A stretch of DNA of 64,000 bases. It comes from an uncultured Faecalibacterium sp. GTDB lineage: Bacteria; Bacillota; Clostridia; Oscillospirales; Ruminococcaceae. This document shows positions 50,478 to 58,520 of the stretch, piece by piece (position 1 is the first letter of the stretch; every line of letters begins with the position of its first letter). The DNA lies in NCBI GenBank assembly GCA_934503275.1, contig CAKSVD010000003.1, forward strand, positions 135,666 through 199,665, in the 5' to 3' direction. A program made the translations under genes and the position numbers. Below the pieces are notes generated by a model, which was not told where the DNA came from, searched no databases, and saw nothing but the letters and a program-made list of their open reading frames with translations.

Positions 50478-50677
50478 TGACAAAATGTCAGGTCGAGGTC
50501 AAACGTAACACAAACGGAGTCAATGTGGACAAATTGTCTACATTGATTCAAGCTGCGGCCAATTTGCCTCATGTGGTCAAAATGTCCACATGAGGTGAGC
50601 CGTAACGCAGAATGTTCTTCCGGTGAATGACGTTTTGCGTCATTCACCACATCAACTGGCCATTTTGACCAGTTGAT
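50478..50677. repeat. Array of palindromes sharing a GNCAAAATGNC-like core
   Basis: Four large palindromes and one small one lie within 200 bases: TGACAAAATGTCA (50478-50490), then units at 50520-50546, 50567-50595, 50623-50647 and 50651-50677. Outer arms differ (TCAATGT, CCTCATGTGG, GTGAATGACG, ATCAACTGG), each matched by its complement. The cores are alike: GACAAATTGTC, GGTCAAAATGTCC, GACGTTTTGCGTC and GGCCATTTTGACC. No reading frame crosses them convincingly. Confidence 0.8.
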
Positions 50678-50682
50678 ATTGG

Positions 50683-51095
50683 GTGCGCCGTTCTCCCTGC
50701 ATGGATTTCCTGCCCCCTTCCAGCGGCGTTTTCCGGCTCTCCCACTTGGGGGTCATGGCCGGGTATCACATGCAGACGGTCCTTCGGTTGTCAAGGTACG
50801 GTGCTGGATTTGGCAATAAAAAATCGCCACACAACAACCTGAACCTGACCATCCCTTCTGGGATGGCCTTGGTTCGGGTTCGTTATGTAGCGATAAGAAA
50901 GTCAAAAACTTGCTCCGGCTCCTTCGGGAGCCGAGCTGGAACTCTAAATAAATATGTTATATTAAATTGTTGGGATAGATTACCACATAAATCGAGCTGT
51001 GTCAACAAAAAGTTTTGAAAACACGACACTTTTGGCGGTTTGCAAGAAAACGCAAAAGTAACTTTGGTAAAAAGAGAGAACTGGACAGCTCGTTT
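50683..51095. other. Region without a supported gene, two hairpins
   Basis: A 111-codon frame runs from 50683 but lacks a ribosome-binding site and any recognisable protein features. Two hairpins are visible: CCATCCC-TTCT-GGGATGG with flanking TGAACC/GGTTC (around 50,835-50,880), and CCGGCTCC-TTCG-GGAGCCG (around 50,912-50,935). The last 150 bases are AT-rich. This may be the end of the inserted segment before the sugar locus. Confidence 0.5.
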
Positions 51096-51098
51096 TAC

Positions 51099-52928
51099 TT
51101 ATTTGTTTTTTACCAACAGCGCCTGATAGGGCTTCAGCTCCACATCCGCCAGCCAGACGGAAGCTCCATCTGCGGTCTGATACTTGCCGCCCAGAGCGTC
51201 CAGACTGGCTCCTGCCGGGTACTCGGTAAAGTTGAACAGTCCCACCAGCGTCTCCTCACCACGCTTGCGCACCAGTGCCAGCACGCCGGGGTTATGGCTG
51301 TCCCATGTGGTCACCCACGCATCCGGGGCAAAGCAGGGGTCTGCACGCATTTGGCGCAGCTGCTCCATGCCCTGCCACAGCTGGTTTTGCAGCGTGCCCT
51401 TTCGGGTGCGCTGCTTTGCATCCTCCCAGTTGAATTTGCTGCGATGCAGATTACGGCTGTCCTCCACACGGTCGGGGTCGTTTTTGTAATCCCAGCAATT
51501 GAGCTGCGCAATTTCATCGCCGCAGTTCAGCATGGGGAAGCCCTGCAAAAACGCCATGGCAGTATGTAGCAGCAGATCACGCTTCACCGCATAATCCAGT
51601 GCGGTCTTGTCGTTCTTTTCCAGTGCCTGCTCCACGCCGCACAGGCTGGCGGTGGTGCCGCAGCTCCGGGCGTCGCCGGTGGCGGGGTTGTAGTTGTACA
51701 GCTCGCCCTTTGCCCAGCTGCCAGGGAAATTGCCCTCATAGAAGTGATACAGATATTCTTTGTGTTTCTGCGGGTCAATGCCGAGCCGGTTTTCCACCGC
51801 TTCGTCCAGACCCCAGCCGATGTCATCGTGGCAGCGCAGATAGTTCACGAACCAACAGTTGTCCGGCAGGGCGTGCAGAGCATCCAACTGCGCTTTCAGC
51901 AGCCGGGTGTCCCTGCTGGCAAGGGCGCTCCACAGGTTGACCATGGTGGACACGTTGTAGAGCATGTGGCATTCTGGCTTTTCAGGTGTGCCGAAGTATG
52001 CCGCCAGTTCTTTCGGAGCCATGACCACTTCGCCCTTGAGGATGACCGCCGGGCAGACACATTCCAGCACCATGCGGAGCATCCGCACGATGGTGTGCAC
52101 CTGCGGCAGATTGCGGCAGGTGGTGCCCAGCTGCTTCCAGATGTAGGGCACGGCATCAATGCGGAACACCTCTACGCCCAGATTTGCCAGATGCAGGATG
52201 CTCTTTGTCATGTCCACGAACACCGCCGGGTTTGCGTAGTTCAGGTCCCACTGGTAGTCGTGGAAGGTGGTCAGCACCCACTTGTGCATCTCCTCGCACC
52301 ATGTAAAGTTGCCGGGTGCGGTGTTGGGGAACACCTGCGGCACGGTCTGCTCGTACTGGTCGGGGATGGTGCGGTCATCATAGAGATGGTAATAGGCCTG
52401 AAACCACGGGTCGCCTGCCTTTGCTGCCATCGCCCAGCGGTGGGTGCTGGCGGTGTGGTTCATGACAAAATCCAGACACAGGCTGATGCCGGCCTTGCGC
52501 AGTTCACGGGTCAGGTTTTCCAGATCCTTGTTGGTGCCAAGGGCCGGGTCTACGGTGTCGAAATCCTCCACCGCATAGCCGCCATCGTTGTGGGGGTGGG
52601 GCATCTGCAGCAGGGGCATCAGGTGCAGATAGGTCAGCTTCTGCTCTTTGAGGTAGGGCAGCTTCTTTGCCAGTTCTTTCAAATTTCCGGCAAAGAGGTC
52701 GGTGTACATGGTCATGCCGAACATATTGCCACGCTTGTACCACTCCGGGTCGGCAGAGCGTACCTTGTCCAATGTTTTCAGCTCGGCGCTGCGGGCGTTG
52801 TAGGCGTCTGCCATCTCCTGCTCCAGAACCTCCAGCCCTTCCCGGTTGTGGTACAGCTCCATGAACAGCCATTCCAGTTCGTCCTTGTGTTTGGCAAATC
52901 GGGACGCAAATTCCTGTTTTGCTGCCAT
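51099..52928 (-). CDS. Amylosucrase-type glycoside hydrolase (GH13)
   Basis: The 609-residue protein matches the amylosucrase group (GH13_4), which builds alpha-1,4-glucan from sucrose and releases fructose, or in some members simply hydrolyses sucrose. An N-terminal helical region precedes the (beta/alpha)8 barrel. The catalytic residues are visible as D258 (VEVFRIDAV), E300 (ILKGEVVM) and D368 (RCHDDIGWG). There is no signal peptide, so it acts in the cytoplasm. It follows the fructokinase gene by three bases, with a GGAGGG site inside that gene. Fructose released by the enzyme would be the kinase's substrate. Confidence 0.88.
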   Translation of the reverse strand: MAAKQEFASRFAKHKDELEWLFMELYHNREGLEVLEQEMADAYNARSAELKTLDKVRSADPEWYKRGNMFGMTMYTDLFAGNLKELAKKLPYLKEQKLTYLHLMPLLQMPHPHNDGGYAVEDFDTVDPALGTNKDLENLTRELRKAGISLCLDFVMNHTASTHRWAMAAKAGDPWFQAYYHLYDDRTIPDQYEQTVPQVFPNTAPGNFTWCEEMHKWVLTTFHDYQWDLNYANPAVFVDMTKSILHLANLGVEVFRIDAVPYIWKQLGTTCRNLPQVHTIVRMLRMVLECVCPAVILKGEVVMAPKELAAYFGTPEKPECHMLYNVSTMVNLWSALASRDTRLLKAQLDALHALPDNCWFVNYLRCHDDIGWGLDEAVENRLGIDPQKHKEYLYHFYEGNFPGSWAKGELYNYNPATGDARSCGTTASLCGVEQALEKNDKTALDYAVKRDLLLHTAMAFLQGFPMLNCGDEIAQLNCWDYKNDPDRVEDSRNLHRSKFNWEDAKQRTRKGTLQNQLWQGMEQLRQMRADPCFAPDAWVTTWDSHNPGVLALVRKRGEETLVGLFNFTEYPAGASLDALGGKYQTADGASVWLADVELKPYQALLVKNK

Positions 52929-52931
52929 GGT

Positions 52932-53864
52932 TCAGCCCTCCACTTCCGCAAGGGTGGGCATGGCGGGGATAGCACCGTGGCGGCTGGTGGTGATGCTGGC
53001 CGCTTTGTTAGCAAAGGCCAGAATGCCTTCCAGCTTGTCCACCGTCAGGGTGTCCAGCTCCTCCTTGCAGAGTTTGGACAGAGCAGCCCCAAAGAAGGTA
53101 TCGCCTGCGCCGTTGGTATCACCCACCTTGCAGGGGACGCCAGCCACATGGCCGGTCTTGTCCCCAAAGCGGTAAAACACGCCATTTGCACCCAAGGTGA
53201 CAAAAATCAGCCGGATGCCGTTCTGGGCAAGCTGTGCTGTGCCCTCTGCACAGTCGGTGGTGCCAGTGAGCAGAGGCAGCTCTTCATCGGAAACTTTCAG
53301 GATATCCACCAGCGGCAGGGGTGCTTTCATCTGGGCAATGGCATCCTCTTTGTTTTTCCAGAGGTTGGCACGGTAGTTGGGGTCGTAGGTGATGGTAGCA
53401 CCCAGCTTTTTGGCACGGGCGGCAGCGTCCAGTGTGGCAGTGCGGGAGGGGTCAGCGGTCAGGCTGACAGAACCGAAGTGGACGATTTTGGCAGCTTTCA
53501 GAGCCTCGTCCGAAATATCCTCTTTGCACAGCATCACATCAGCGTTGGCGCTGCGGTAGAAGCTGAAATCCCGCTCGCCGGTGGCATCCACCGAAACAAC
53601 AGCCATGGTGGTGGGGTGGTCTGCATCCACCGCCATGCCGGAAACGTCTACCTTGTTTTCTGCCAGAACCTCTTTCAGGTAGCGGCCAAAGGCATCCGCA
53701 CCCACCTTGCCGATAAAGGCAGTCTGTGCACCCAGTCTGGAAGCAGCCACCGCCAGATTGGCCGGGGCTCCGCCGGGGTTTGCGGCAAATTGAGGGATGC
53801 CGCGCGCATCCTTACCGGTCTGGGTCAGGTCGATCAAAACTTCACCAATCGTTAAAATGTCCAT
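52932..53864 (-). CDS. scrK: Fructokinase (PfkB/ribokinase family)
   Basis: The 310-residue protein has the PfkB signatures NPGGAPANLAVAASRLG near the N-terminus and GDTNGAGDTFFGAALS with the catalytic aspartate near the C-terminus. The substrate region and the sucrose context favour fructose phosphorylation. I chose ATG 53864 (MDILTIGEVLIDLT) because AAGGAGA precedes it; the longer frame overlaps the upstream gene. It lies between the membrane protein gene and the GH13 gene in one minus-strand operon. Confidence 0.93.
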   Translation of the reverse strand: MDILTIGEVLIDLTQTGKDARGIPQFAANPGGAPANLAVAASRLGAQTAFIGKVGADAFGRYLKEVLAENKVDVSGMAVDADHPTTMAVVSVDATGERDFSFYRSANADVMLCKEDISDEALKAAKIVHFGSVSLTADPSRTATLDAAARAKKLGATITYDPNYRANLWKNKEDAIAQMKAPLPLVDILKVSDEELPLLTGTTDCAEGTAQLAQNGIRLIFVTLGANGVFYRFGDKTGHVAGVPCKVGDTNGAGDTFFGAALSKLCKEELDTLTVDKLEGILAFANKAASITTSRHGAIPAMPTLAEVEG

Positions 53865-53907
53865 GGTTGCTCTCCTTATTTTTATCCTATAAGTTAAAAC
53901 CCAACGA

Positions 53908-54525
53908 TCACCGCTGGAACAGATAATGAATGTAAGCGGCTGCACGCTCCGGGTGCGGTGCATTCTGCACTACCCCAAGATAGACCTTGCCAGAAAAACC
54001 TGCCTGCCTGACAAACGGCGTGTCCGAAATATCCAGCACGGTCCCACCGGCGTTCAGACCCGACAGTGCATGGAAAGACGCATCCAGTGTCCGCAGATCG
54101 AGAAAATAATCATCTGCCAACAGTCGATCCCGTGCATATTCGTCCATCAGAACAACATCTAACCGCTGGGCACTGACTGCACCCAGCAGCTTCATCTCCG
54201 AAGCATATACATACTGCTCCTCTGCGTGTTCGCTTTCGCTGAGCAGCAAGCCGGACAGCAGATCGACCTGTTGCTTTTTGGTCAGACCCTGCGCCTCGGC
54301 AAAGCCGGTGGTAAGCTGTTCCGTCAGATCAGACCCGGCAGTGATATTTACCAGACCAAGGTAAAGCACATCCTCTTTTTTCGTCACATGACGGTAGGCT
54401 GCATACCCGAGGATATAGACAACGATGAGCACGATCGCAATGGGCAGCTTGTAATATGCCCAGATGTGCTCCCACTTTTTGCGCCCATGGAGGGAGCGGA
54501 GCGTATCCCGGTCAGTTTTTGTCAT
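53908..54525 (-). CDS. Hypothetical single-pass membrane protein of the sugar operon
   Basis: I do not recognise this 205-residue protein. It has a basic N-terminus (SLHGRKKWEHIWAYYKLP), one membrane segment (about 27-47) and an extracytoplasmic domain of about 150 residues that may be alpha/beta (VLYLGLVNITAGSD; SAQRLDVVLMDEY; GFSGKVYLGVVQNAP). The segment around QRLDVVLMDEYAR looks like a periplasmic-binding or TPM-like fold, but this is weak. It overlaps the DUF624 gene by 14 bases; GAGGAA precedes ATG 54525. Confidence 0.7.
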   Translation of the reverse strand: MTKTDRDTLRSLHGRKKWEHIWAYYKLPIAIVLIVVYILGYAAYRHVTKKEDVLYLGLVNITAGSDLTEQLTTGFAEAQGLTKKQQVDLLSGLLLSESEHAEEQYVYASEMKLLGAVSAQRLDVVLMDEYARDRLLADDYFLDLRTLDASFHALSGLNAGGTVLDISDTPFVRQAGFSGKVYLGVVQNAPHPERAAAYIHYLFQR

Positions 54526-55162
54526 GGTCGTATTCCTCGTGTACTGCATCAGGGTCTCCACCGATCAGATAGAGGATCCGAAGCATCAGAAAGGAGCAGA
54601 GCATGGCGCACAGGCCCATGCCCAGCAGGAATGCAGGCGTGAACACAAACACCATGACGTACCCCATGATGCCATAGATCGCCGCCATCAGCAGGGTGCA
54701 AAACAGATACCGGACACCCACGAGAAACGCTGTTTTCAGGATGCCGAAGGTGGTGTTTTCAAACCGTGCCAGCAGAGGAAAGGCATACAGCAGAACGATG
54801 CCGTACAGAACTGCCGCACCAATAAGCACTGCAGTGAGCAGCGTCCAGAAAATGTTTTCGCTCCACATTCGGCGCAGCACAAAGCCATCCGCAGCCAGGA
54901 AACTGCCGACTGCCAGCAGGATAAGCCAGAGTTTTGTGGCAGGCTTAAAATTTTCCCGGAACGCCTTAAAAAACATCCGGGTCAGACCATCGTCCCGATC
55001 TTCCGCCATTTTGAGCGTGACGTAGAACAATGCGGTCGTAGAAGCCCCTATGGTAACGATGGGCAGGCTGCACACGAGCCATAAGATGTTCAGGTACGCA
55101 CTGTAAGTCAATTTCGTCAGCACAGCAAACAGCGGCTTGTCCGTATTGCACAGGTCACGCAT
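54512..55162 (-). CDS. DUF624 (YesL family) membrane protein
   Basis: The 216-residue protein has about five hydrophobic segments and the YesL-type start (LTYSAYLNILWLVCSLPIVTIGASTTALFY). DUF624 proteins occur in sugar-utilisation operons with ABC transporters of the LplABC/YtcQ type, and their role is unknown. This location supports a function tied to that transporter. AAGGAG precedes ATG 55162. Confidence 0.88.
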   Translation of the reverse strand: MRDLCNTDKPLFAVLTKLTYSAYLNILWLVCSLPIVTIGASTTALFYVTLKMAEDRDDGLTRMFFKAFRENFKPATKLWLILLAVGSFLAADGFVLRRMWSENIFWTLLTAVLIGAAVLYGIVLLYAFPLLARFENTTFGILKTAFLVGVRYLFCTLLMAAIYGIMGYVMVFVFTPAFLLGMGLCAMLCSFLMLRILYLIGGDPDAVHEEYDHDKN

Positions 55163-55179
55163 GGGGGTTCTCCTTTCGC

Positions 55180-56235
55180 TCAATCTCCTGTGGATTCGCG
55201 CAGGATCAGGTTGGTTTCCGTATAGACGGTGCGATAGTTCAGCGATGGCTCTTCGATGCGGGTCATAAGCAGATTGGCAGCGGTGTAGCCCATGATCTGT
55301 CCATGGATATGGATCGAAGTCAGATGAGGGGCAAAGTAGGAAGCCTCCTGACTGTCATCGAAGCCGCAGACCCAGATATCATCGGGAACCGAATACCCCA
55401 GCTCATTCAATGCCTTGACCAGATCCATGGCAACAAAGTCATTGGCGCAGACAAAGGCATCCGGCATCGTTTTGAACCGACGGATGGTTTCGTACAGGGA
55501 TGCCGGATAGTTCTGCTGTCCAGATGGCATCGCACAGGTGCTCAGGCCTTCTGTCAGACCAAGGTACTCCATTGCATCCTTATAAGCCATATAGCGCTCA
55601 AAGAAGGACTGACAGTGGTTTTTATCCCCCGCAAAGCTGATGCGTTTTTTGCCGCGCTGGACCATGTGGGCCACCGCATTCTGGATCTCAATGCGGTTTT
55701 CCATATAAAGGCGGTCGGCTTTAAGAGGAGGACGCATATCCATCACAGGGGTGTCTACAAACAGCAGCGGAACATCCAGATCGCACAGCATCTGTGCGTA
55801 GTCATAGTCGAATACTTCAAAGCAGATGATGCCGGCTGTGTGCTGGATGTTGAGAGAAGATGGAAGTTTTTTCTCTTTCAGCTCTGTGGGAGAAATGCGA
55901 TGAATGGTCATGCCGCTGTGCAGATGGTCGATTTCCGACTGGAAACGATCCAACATCATGGAGGAAAAGTGAGAGTTGCTCAGAAACTGGGTCGTCAGCA
56001 TGGCGATCTCCCGTTTATCACTCGGCAGAATGGAAGGCTCTGCTGTTTTTGCAGCGTCTTCCTGAAACAGCGGCAGATAGGCGAACTGCTTATAGCCCAT
56101 TTCGGCGGCTTTGCGCAGGATCTTCTCCCGTGTGGCATCTGCCAGCACACCGGTGTTGTTGATGGCCTTTGAAACTGTGTTGCGGGAAAGCTGCAGTTCG
56201 CTTGCAATATCCTGAATGGTGACCTTGGTTGCCAT
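55180..56235 (-). CDS. LacI family transcriptional regulator of the sugar locus
   Basis: The 351-residue protein has a LacI helix-turn-helix (VTIQDIASELQLSRNTVSKAINN, residues about 5-27), the hinge region, and a periplasmic-binding-like effector domain (AGIICFEVFDYDY; FVCANDFVAMDLVKALNELG; VCGFDDSQ). It is the first gene of the left arm and probably controls both arms through the repeated GTGCAAATG-type sites between them. The ATG 56235 has an AGAGGA site. Confidence 0.93.
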   Translation of the reverse strand: MATKVTIQDIASELQLSRNTVSKAINNTGVLADATREKILRKAAEMGYKQFAYLPLFQEDAAKTAEPSILPSDKREIAMLTTQFLSNSHFSSMMLDRFQSEIDHLHSGMTIHRISPTELKEKKLPSSLNIQHTAGIICFEVFDYDYAQMLCDLDVPLLFVDTPVMDMRPPLKADRLYMENRIEIQNAVAHMVQRGKKRISFAGDKNHCQSFFERYMAYKDAMEYLGLTEGLSTCAMPSGQQNYPASLYETIRRFKTMPDAFVCANDFVAMDLVKALNELGYSVPDDIWVCGFDDSQEASYFAPHLTSIHIHGQIMGYTAANLLMTRIEEPSLNYRTVYTETNLILRESTGD

Positions 56236-56329
56236 AAGTCATCCTCTTTCTTTATAATATAGGGGCGGATGTTCTTTCTTTTATAGATAAAGTCTGGTGA
56301 CGGATCTTATTCTTTATGGCTCTAGTATA

Positions 56330-56341
56330 GTGCAAATGCAC
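56330..56341. promoter_or_regulatory. Palindromic operator-like site GTGCAAATGCAC
   Basis: A perfect 12-base palindrome of LacI-operator type, with a central pair flanked by GTGCAA/TTGCAC-like halves. CAAATGTAAAA follows at 56350-56360, matching the downstream copies. Confidence 0.65.
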
Positions 56342-56452
56342 AAATTAGTCAAATGTAAAAACGCAAATCATCATTTTGCATATTTGCGCACGTTCGAATT
56401 TGTGCATCTGTACAAATCCACAGTAATTTTTGATGTATACCGTAAATTATCG

Positions 56453-56481
56453 TTGACATTCGCTTGCTTGAGTGGTATAAA
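56453..56481 (+). promoter_or_regulatory. Consensus promoter of the transporter arm
   Basis: TTGACA (56453-56458) and TATAAA (56476-56481), 17-base spacer, 97 bases before the first permease gene. The inverted sites lie just downstream of it. Confidence 0.85.
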
Positions 56482-56493
56482 TGAATCACGGAA

Positions 56494-56550
56494 TTTTACA
56501 TTTGCACAATCGAAGTGAAAAACGTAAAACTCAAAGGTGCAAATGTAAAA
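56494..56550. promoter_or_regulatory. Inverted pair TTTTACATTTGCAC ... GTGCAAATGTAAAA
   Basis: The two 14-base sequences are exact reverse complements, 29 bases apart, at 56494-56507 and 56537-56550. They sit in the start of the transporter transcript. Either two operator halves for the LacI protein, or an mRNA hairpin, would explain them. Sharing of GTGCAAATG with the site at 56330 favours protein binding. Confidence 0.7.
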
Positions 56551-56577
56551 CACAAATCAAAAGGAGGAGAATGATTC

Positions 56578-57525
56578 ATGAAAGCAAAGACGGCCTCACC
56601 GGAAACGGCTGTGCTGACAGCAGAACGCAAGCTGCACAACACATGGGTCTACATCAAACGGCATTGGCAGCTTTACCTGTTGTTCCTGCTGCCTGCCGTG
56701 GCGCTGACGCTGGTGTTCAAGTACGCTCCCATGGGCGGTGTGCTGATCGCGTTCCAGAAGTACAATCCCTTCAAGGGCATCTGGGGCAGCGAGTGGGTAG
56801 GCTTCAAAAACTTTACCCGCTTCATGTCCTCGCCGGACTTCCAGCGCTATCTGATCAACACCCTGAAGCTGAGCGTCTACGGTCTGCTGTGGGGCTTCCC
56901 GATCCCCATCCTGCTGGCATTCCTGCTCAACCGTATCGAGAGCAAGAAGATCAAGCAGAAGGTGCAGCTGGTGCTGTATATGCCCAACTTCATCTCGGTC
57001 ATCGTGCTGTGCGGTATCGTCCGGGTGCTGCTGAGTGTCACCGGTCCGGTGAACGGCCTGCTTCACACCAGCATCAACTTCATGACGCTGCCGGAAGCGT
57101 TCCGCCCCATCTACATCATCAGCGGCATCTGGCAGGGTGCCGGCTGGGCATCCATCATGTACACCGCATCCCTTTCTAACGCCAGCAAAGATCTGAAGGA
57201 AGCTGCTATGATCGACGGCGCAAACCTGATCCAGCAGATCATGACAGTGGAGTGGCCCGCCATTAAGGATATGGTCGTTATTCAGTTCATCCTGCAGGCA
57301 GGCAACATCATGAGCATCGGTTTTGAAAAGGCCTATGCCCTGCAAACTGACCTGAACCTGAACACTGCCGAGATCATTGCAACGTACGTTTATAAAAAGG
57401 GCCTGTTGGACGGCGATTACAGCTTTTCCACGGCAGTCGGTCTGTTCAACACCGTTGTCAACGTCATCCTGCTGATCGCAGTGAACAAGGTCGTTGCCAA
57501 AATGAACGATGGCAAGGGCTTGTAA
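56578..57525 (+). CDS. Sugar ABC transporter permease (LplB/YteP type)
   Basis: The 315-residue protein has six predicted membrane segments and an inner-membrane transport EAA loop (EAAMIDGANLIQQIMTVEWPAIK). The N-terminal FLLPAVALTLVFKYAPMGGVLIAF is typical of the oligosaccharide LplB/YteP group, CUT1-type. It pairs with the next permease. AAAAGGAGG precedes ATG 56578. No ATPase gene is nearby, so a shared MsmK/MsmX-type ATPase elsewhere is likely. Confidence 0.93.
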   Translation: MKAKTASPETAVLTAERKLHNTWVYIKRHWQLYLLFLLPAVALTLVFKYAPMGGVLIAFQKYNPFKGIWGSEWVGFKNFTRFMSSPDFQRYLINTLKLSVYGLLWGFPIPILLAFLLNRIESKKIKQKVQLVLYMPNFISVIVLCGIVRVLLSVTGPVNGLLHTSINFMTLPEAFRPIYIISGIWQGAGWASIMYTASLSNASKDLKEAAMIDGANLIQQIMTVEWPAIKDMVVIQFILQAGNIMSIGFEKAYALQTDLNLNTAEIIATYVYKKGLLDGDYSFSTAVGLFNTVVNVILLIAVNKVVAKMNDGKGL

Positions 57526-57538
57526 GGAGGGGTTTACC

Positions 57539-58444
57539 ATGGCAAAACAGAAAAAATCAAAAATGGCCCTCTACACCAGACAAGATAAGATCATCCTGTA
57601 CTGCGGCTACGCACTTCTGGGCTTGTTTCTGCTGGCGATCATCGTTCCGATGATCTACATCGTCATCGCGTCCTTTATGGACCCGGTCACTCTGCAAAAC
57701 AAGGGCATCTCCTTTGATTTCAGCAAGTGGAGTCTGGATGCTTACCAGCGTGTCGTTTCGGACAAGCAGATCTGGGTCGGCTTCAGGAACGCGGTGCTTT
57801 ACTCGATCATCTTCACCATCATCTCGGTAGCTGTGACGATGCTTGCCGCTTATCCCATGTCACTGCCGGACTTCAAAGGCAAAAAGATCTTCAACACCTT
57901 GTTTGTGATCACGATGTTTTTCAGCGGCGGTCTGATCCCCACCTACCTGCTCATCAACAATCTGGGTCTGCTGGATTCCATGTGGGCGGTCATTCTGCCG
58001 GGAGCATTCAGCGTGTGGAACATGATCATTGCCCGTACCTATTATCAGGGCATCCCGCGTGAGCTGCGCGAAGCTGCGGATGTGGATGGCGCCAGCGAGA
58101 TGCTTTACTTCTTCAAGATCCTGCTGCCCGTCTGTATGCCGGTGGTGGCAGTTCTGGCCCTGTGGCAGTTCGTGGCAATGTGGAACAGCTACTTTGACGC
58201 CATGATCTACCTGAACAGCGCATCGAAGCAGCCGCTGCAGCTGGTGCTGCGTTCTATCCTGATCCAGAGCCAGCCGGAATCCGGCATGATCGCAGATATC
58301 CAGAGCACTGCCGAACGTGCGAAGATGGCAGAGCTGCTCAAATATGCAACCATTATTATTTCCAGTCTGCCGCTGCTGGTGATGTATCCCTTCTTCCAGA
58401 AGTATTTTGATGCCGGCATCATGGCTGGTTCCATTAAAGGCTGA
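57539..58444 (+). CDS. Sugar ABC transporter permease (LplC/YtcP type)
   Basis: The 301-residue protein has about six membrane segments and the EAA loop as REAADVDGASEMLYFFKILLP. The short cytoplasmic basic start (AKQKKSK) and AIIVPMIYIVIASFMDP fit the LplC/YtcP group. The start is ATG 57539 behind AAGGAGGGG; the frame from 57509 overlaps the upstream gene. It forms the channel with the preceding permease. Confidence 0.93.
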   Translation: MAKQKKSKMALYTRQDKIILYCGYALLGLFLLAIIVPMIYIVIASFMDPVTLQNKGISFDFSKWSLDAYQRVVSDKQIWVGFRNAVLYSIIFTIISVAVTMLAAYPMSLPDFKGKKIFNTLFVITMFFSGGLIPTYLLINNLGLLDSMWAVILPGAFSVWNMIIARTYYQGIPRELREAADVDGASEMLYFFKILLPVCMPVVAVLALWQFVAMWNSYFDAMIYLNSASKQPLQLVLRSILIQSQPESGMIADIQSTAERAKMAELLKYATIIISSLPLLVMYPFFQKYFDAGIMAGSIKG

Positions 58445-58520
58445 GGATATTCCAGAATTTTATGAGCAGGTACGCTCATCTGTTACACGAAAAAAGAAAC
58501 ATGAAAAAGGAGAAAATACC

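Noticed and set aside
50478..50677. CRISPR array
   Set aside because: The units are palindromes with different arms and unequal spacing; there is no constant direct repeat with spacers and no cas gene.
50683..51018. 111-codon frame after the palindrome array
   Set aside because: No ribosome-binding site, crosses two hairpins, and shows no domain.
51744..53855. 703-codon plus-strand frame across the sugar operon
   Set aside because: It is antisense to the GH13 and fructokinase genes, which have intact catalytic motifs.
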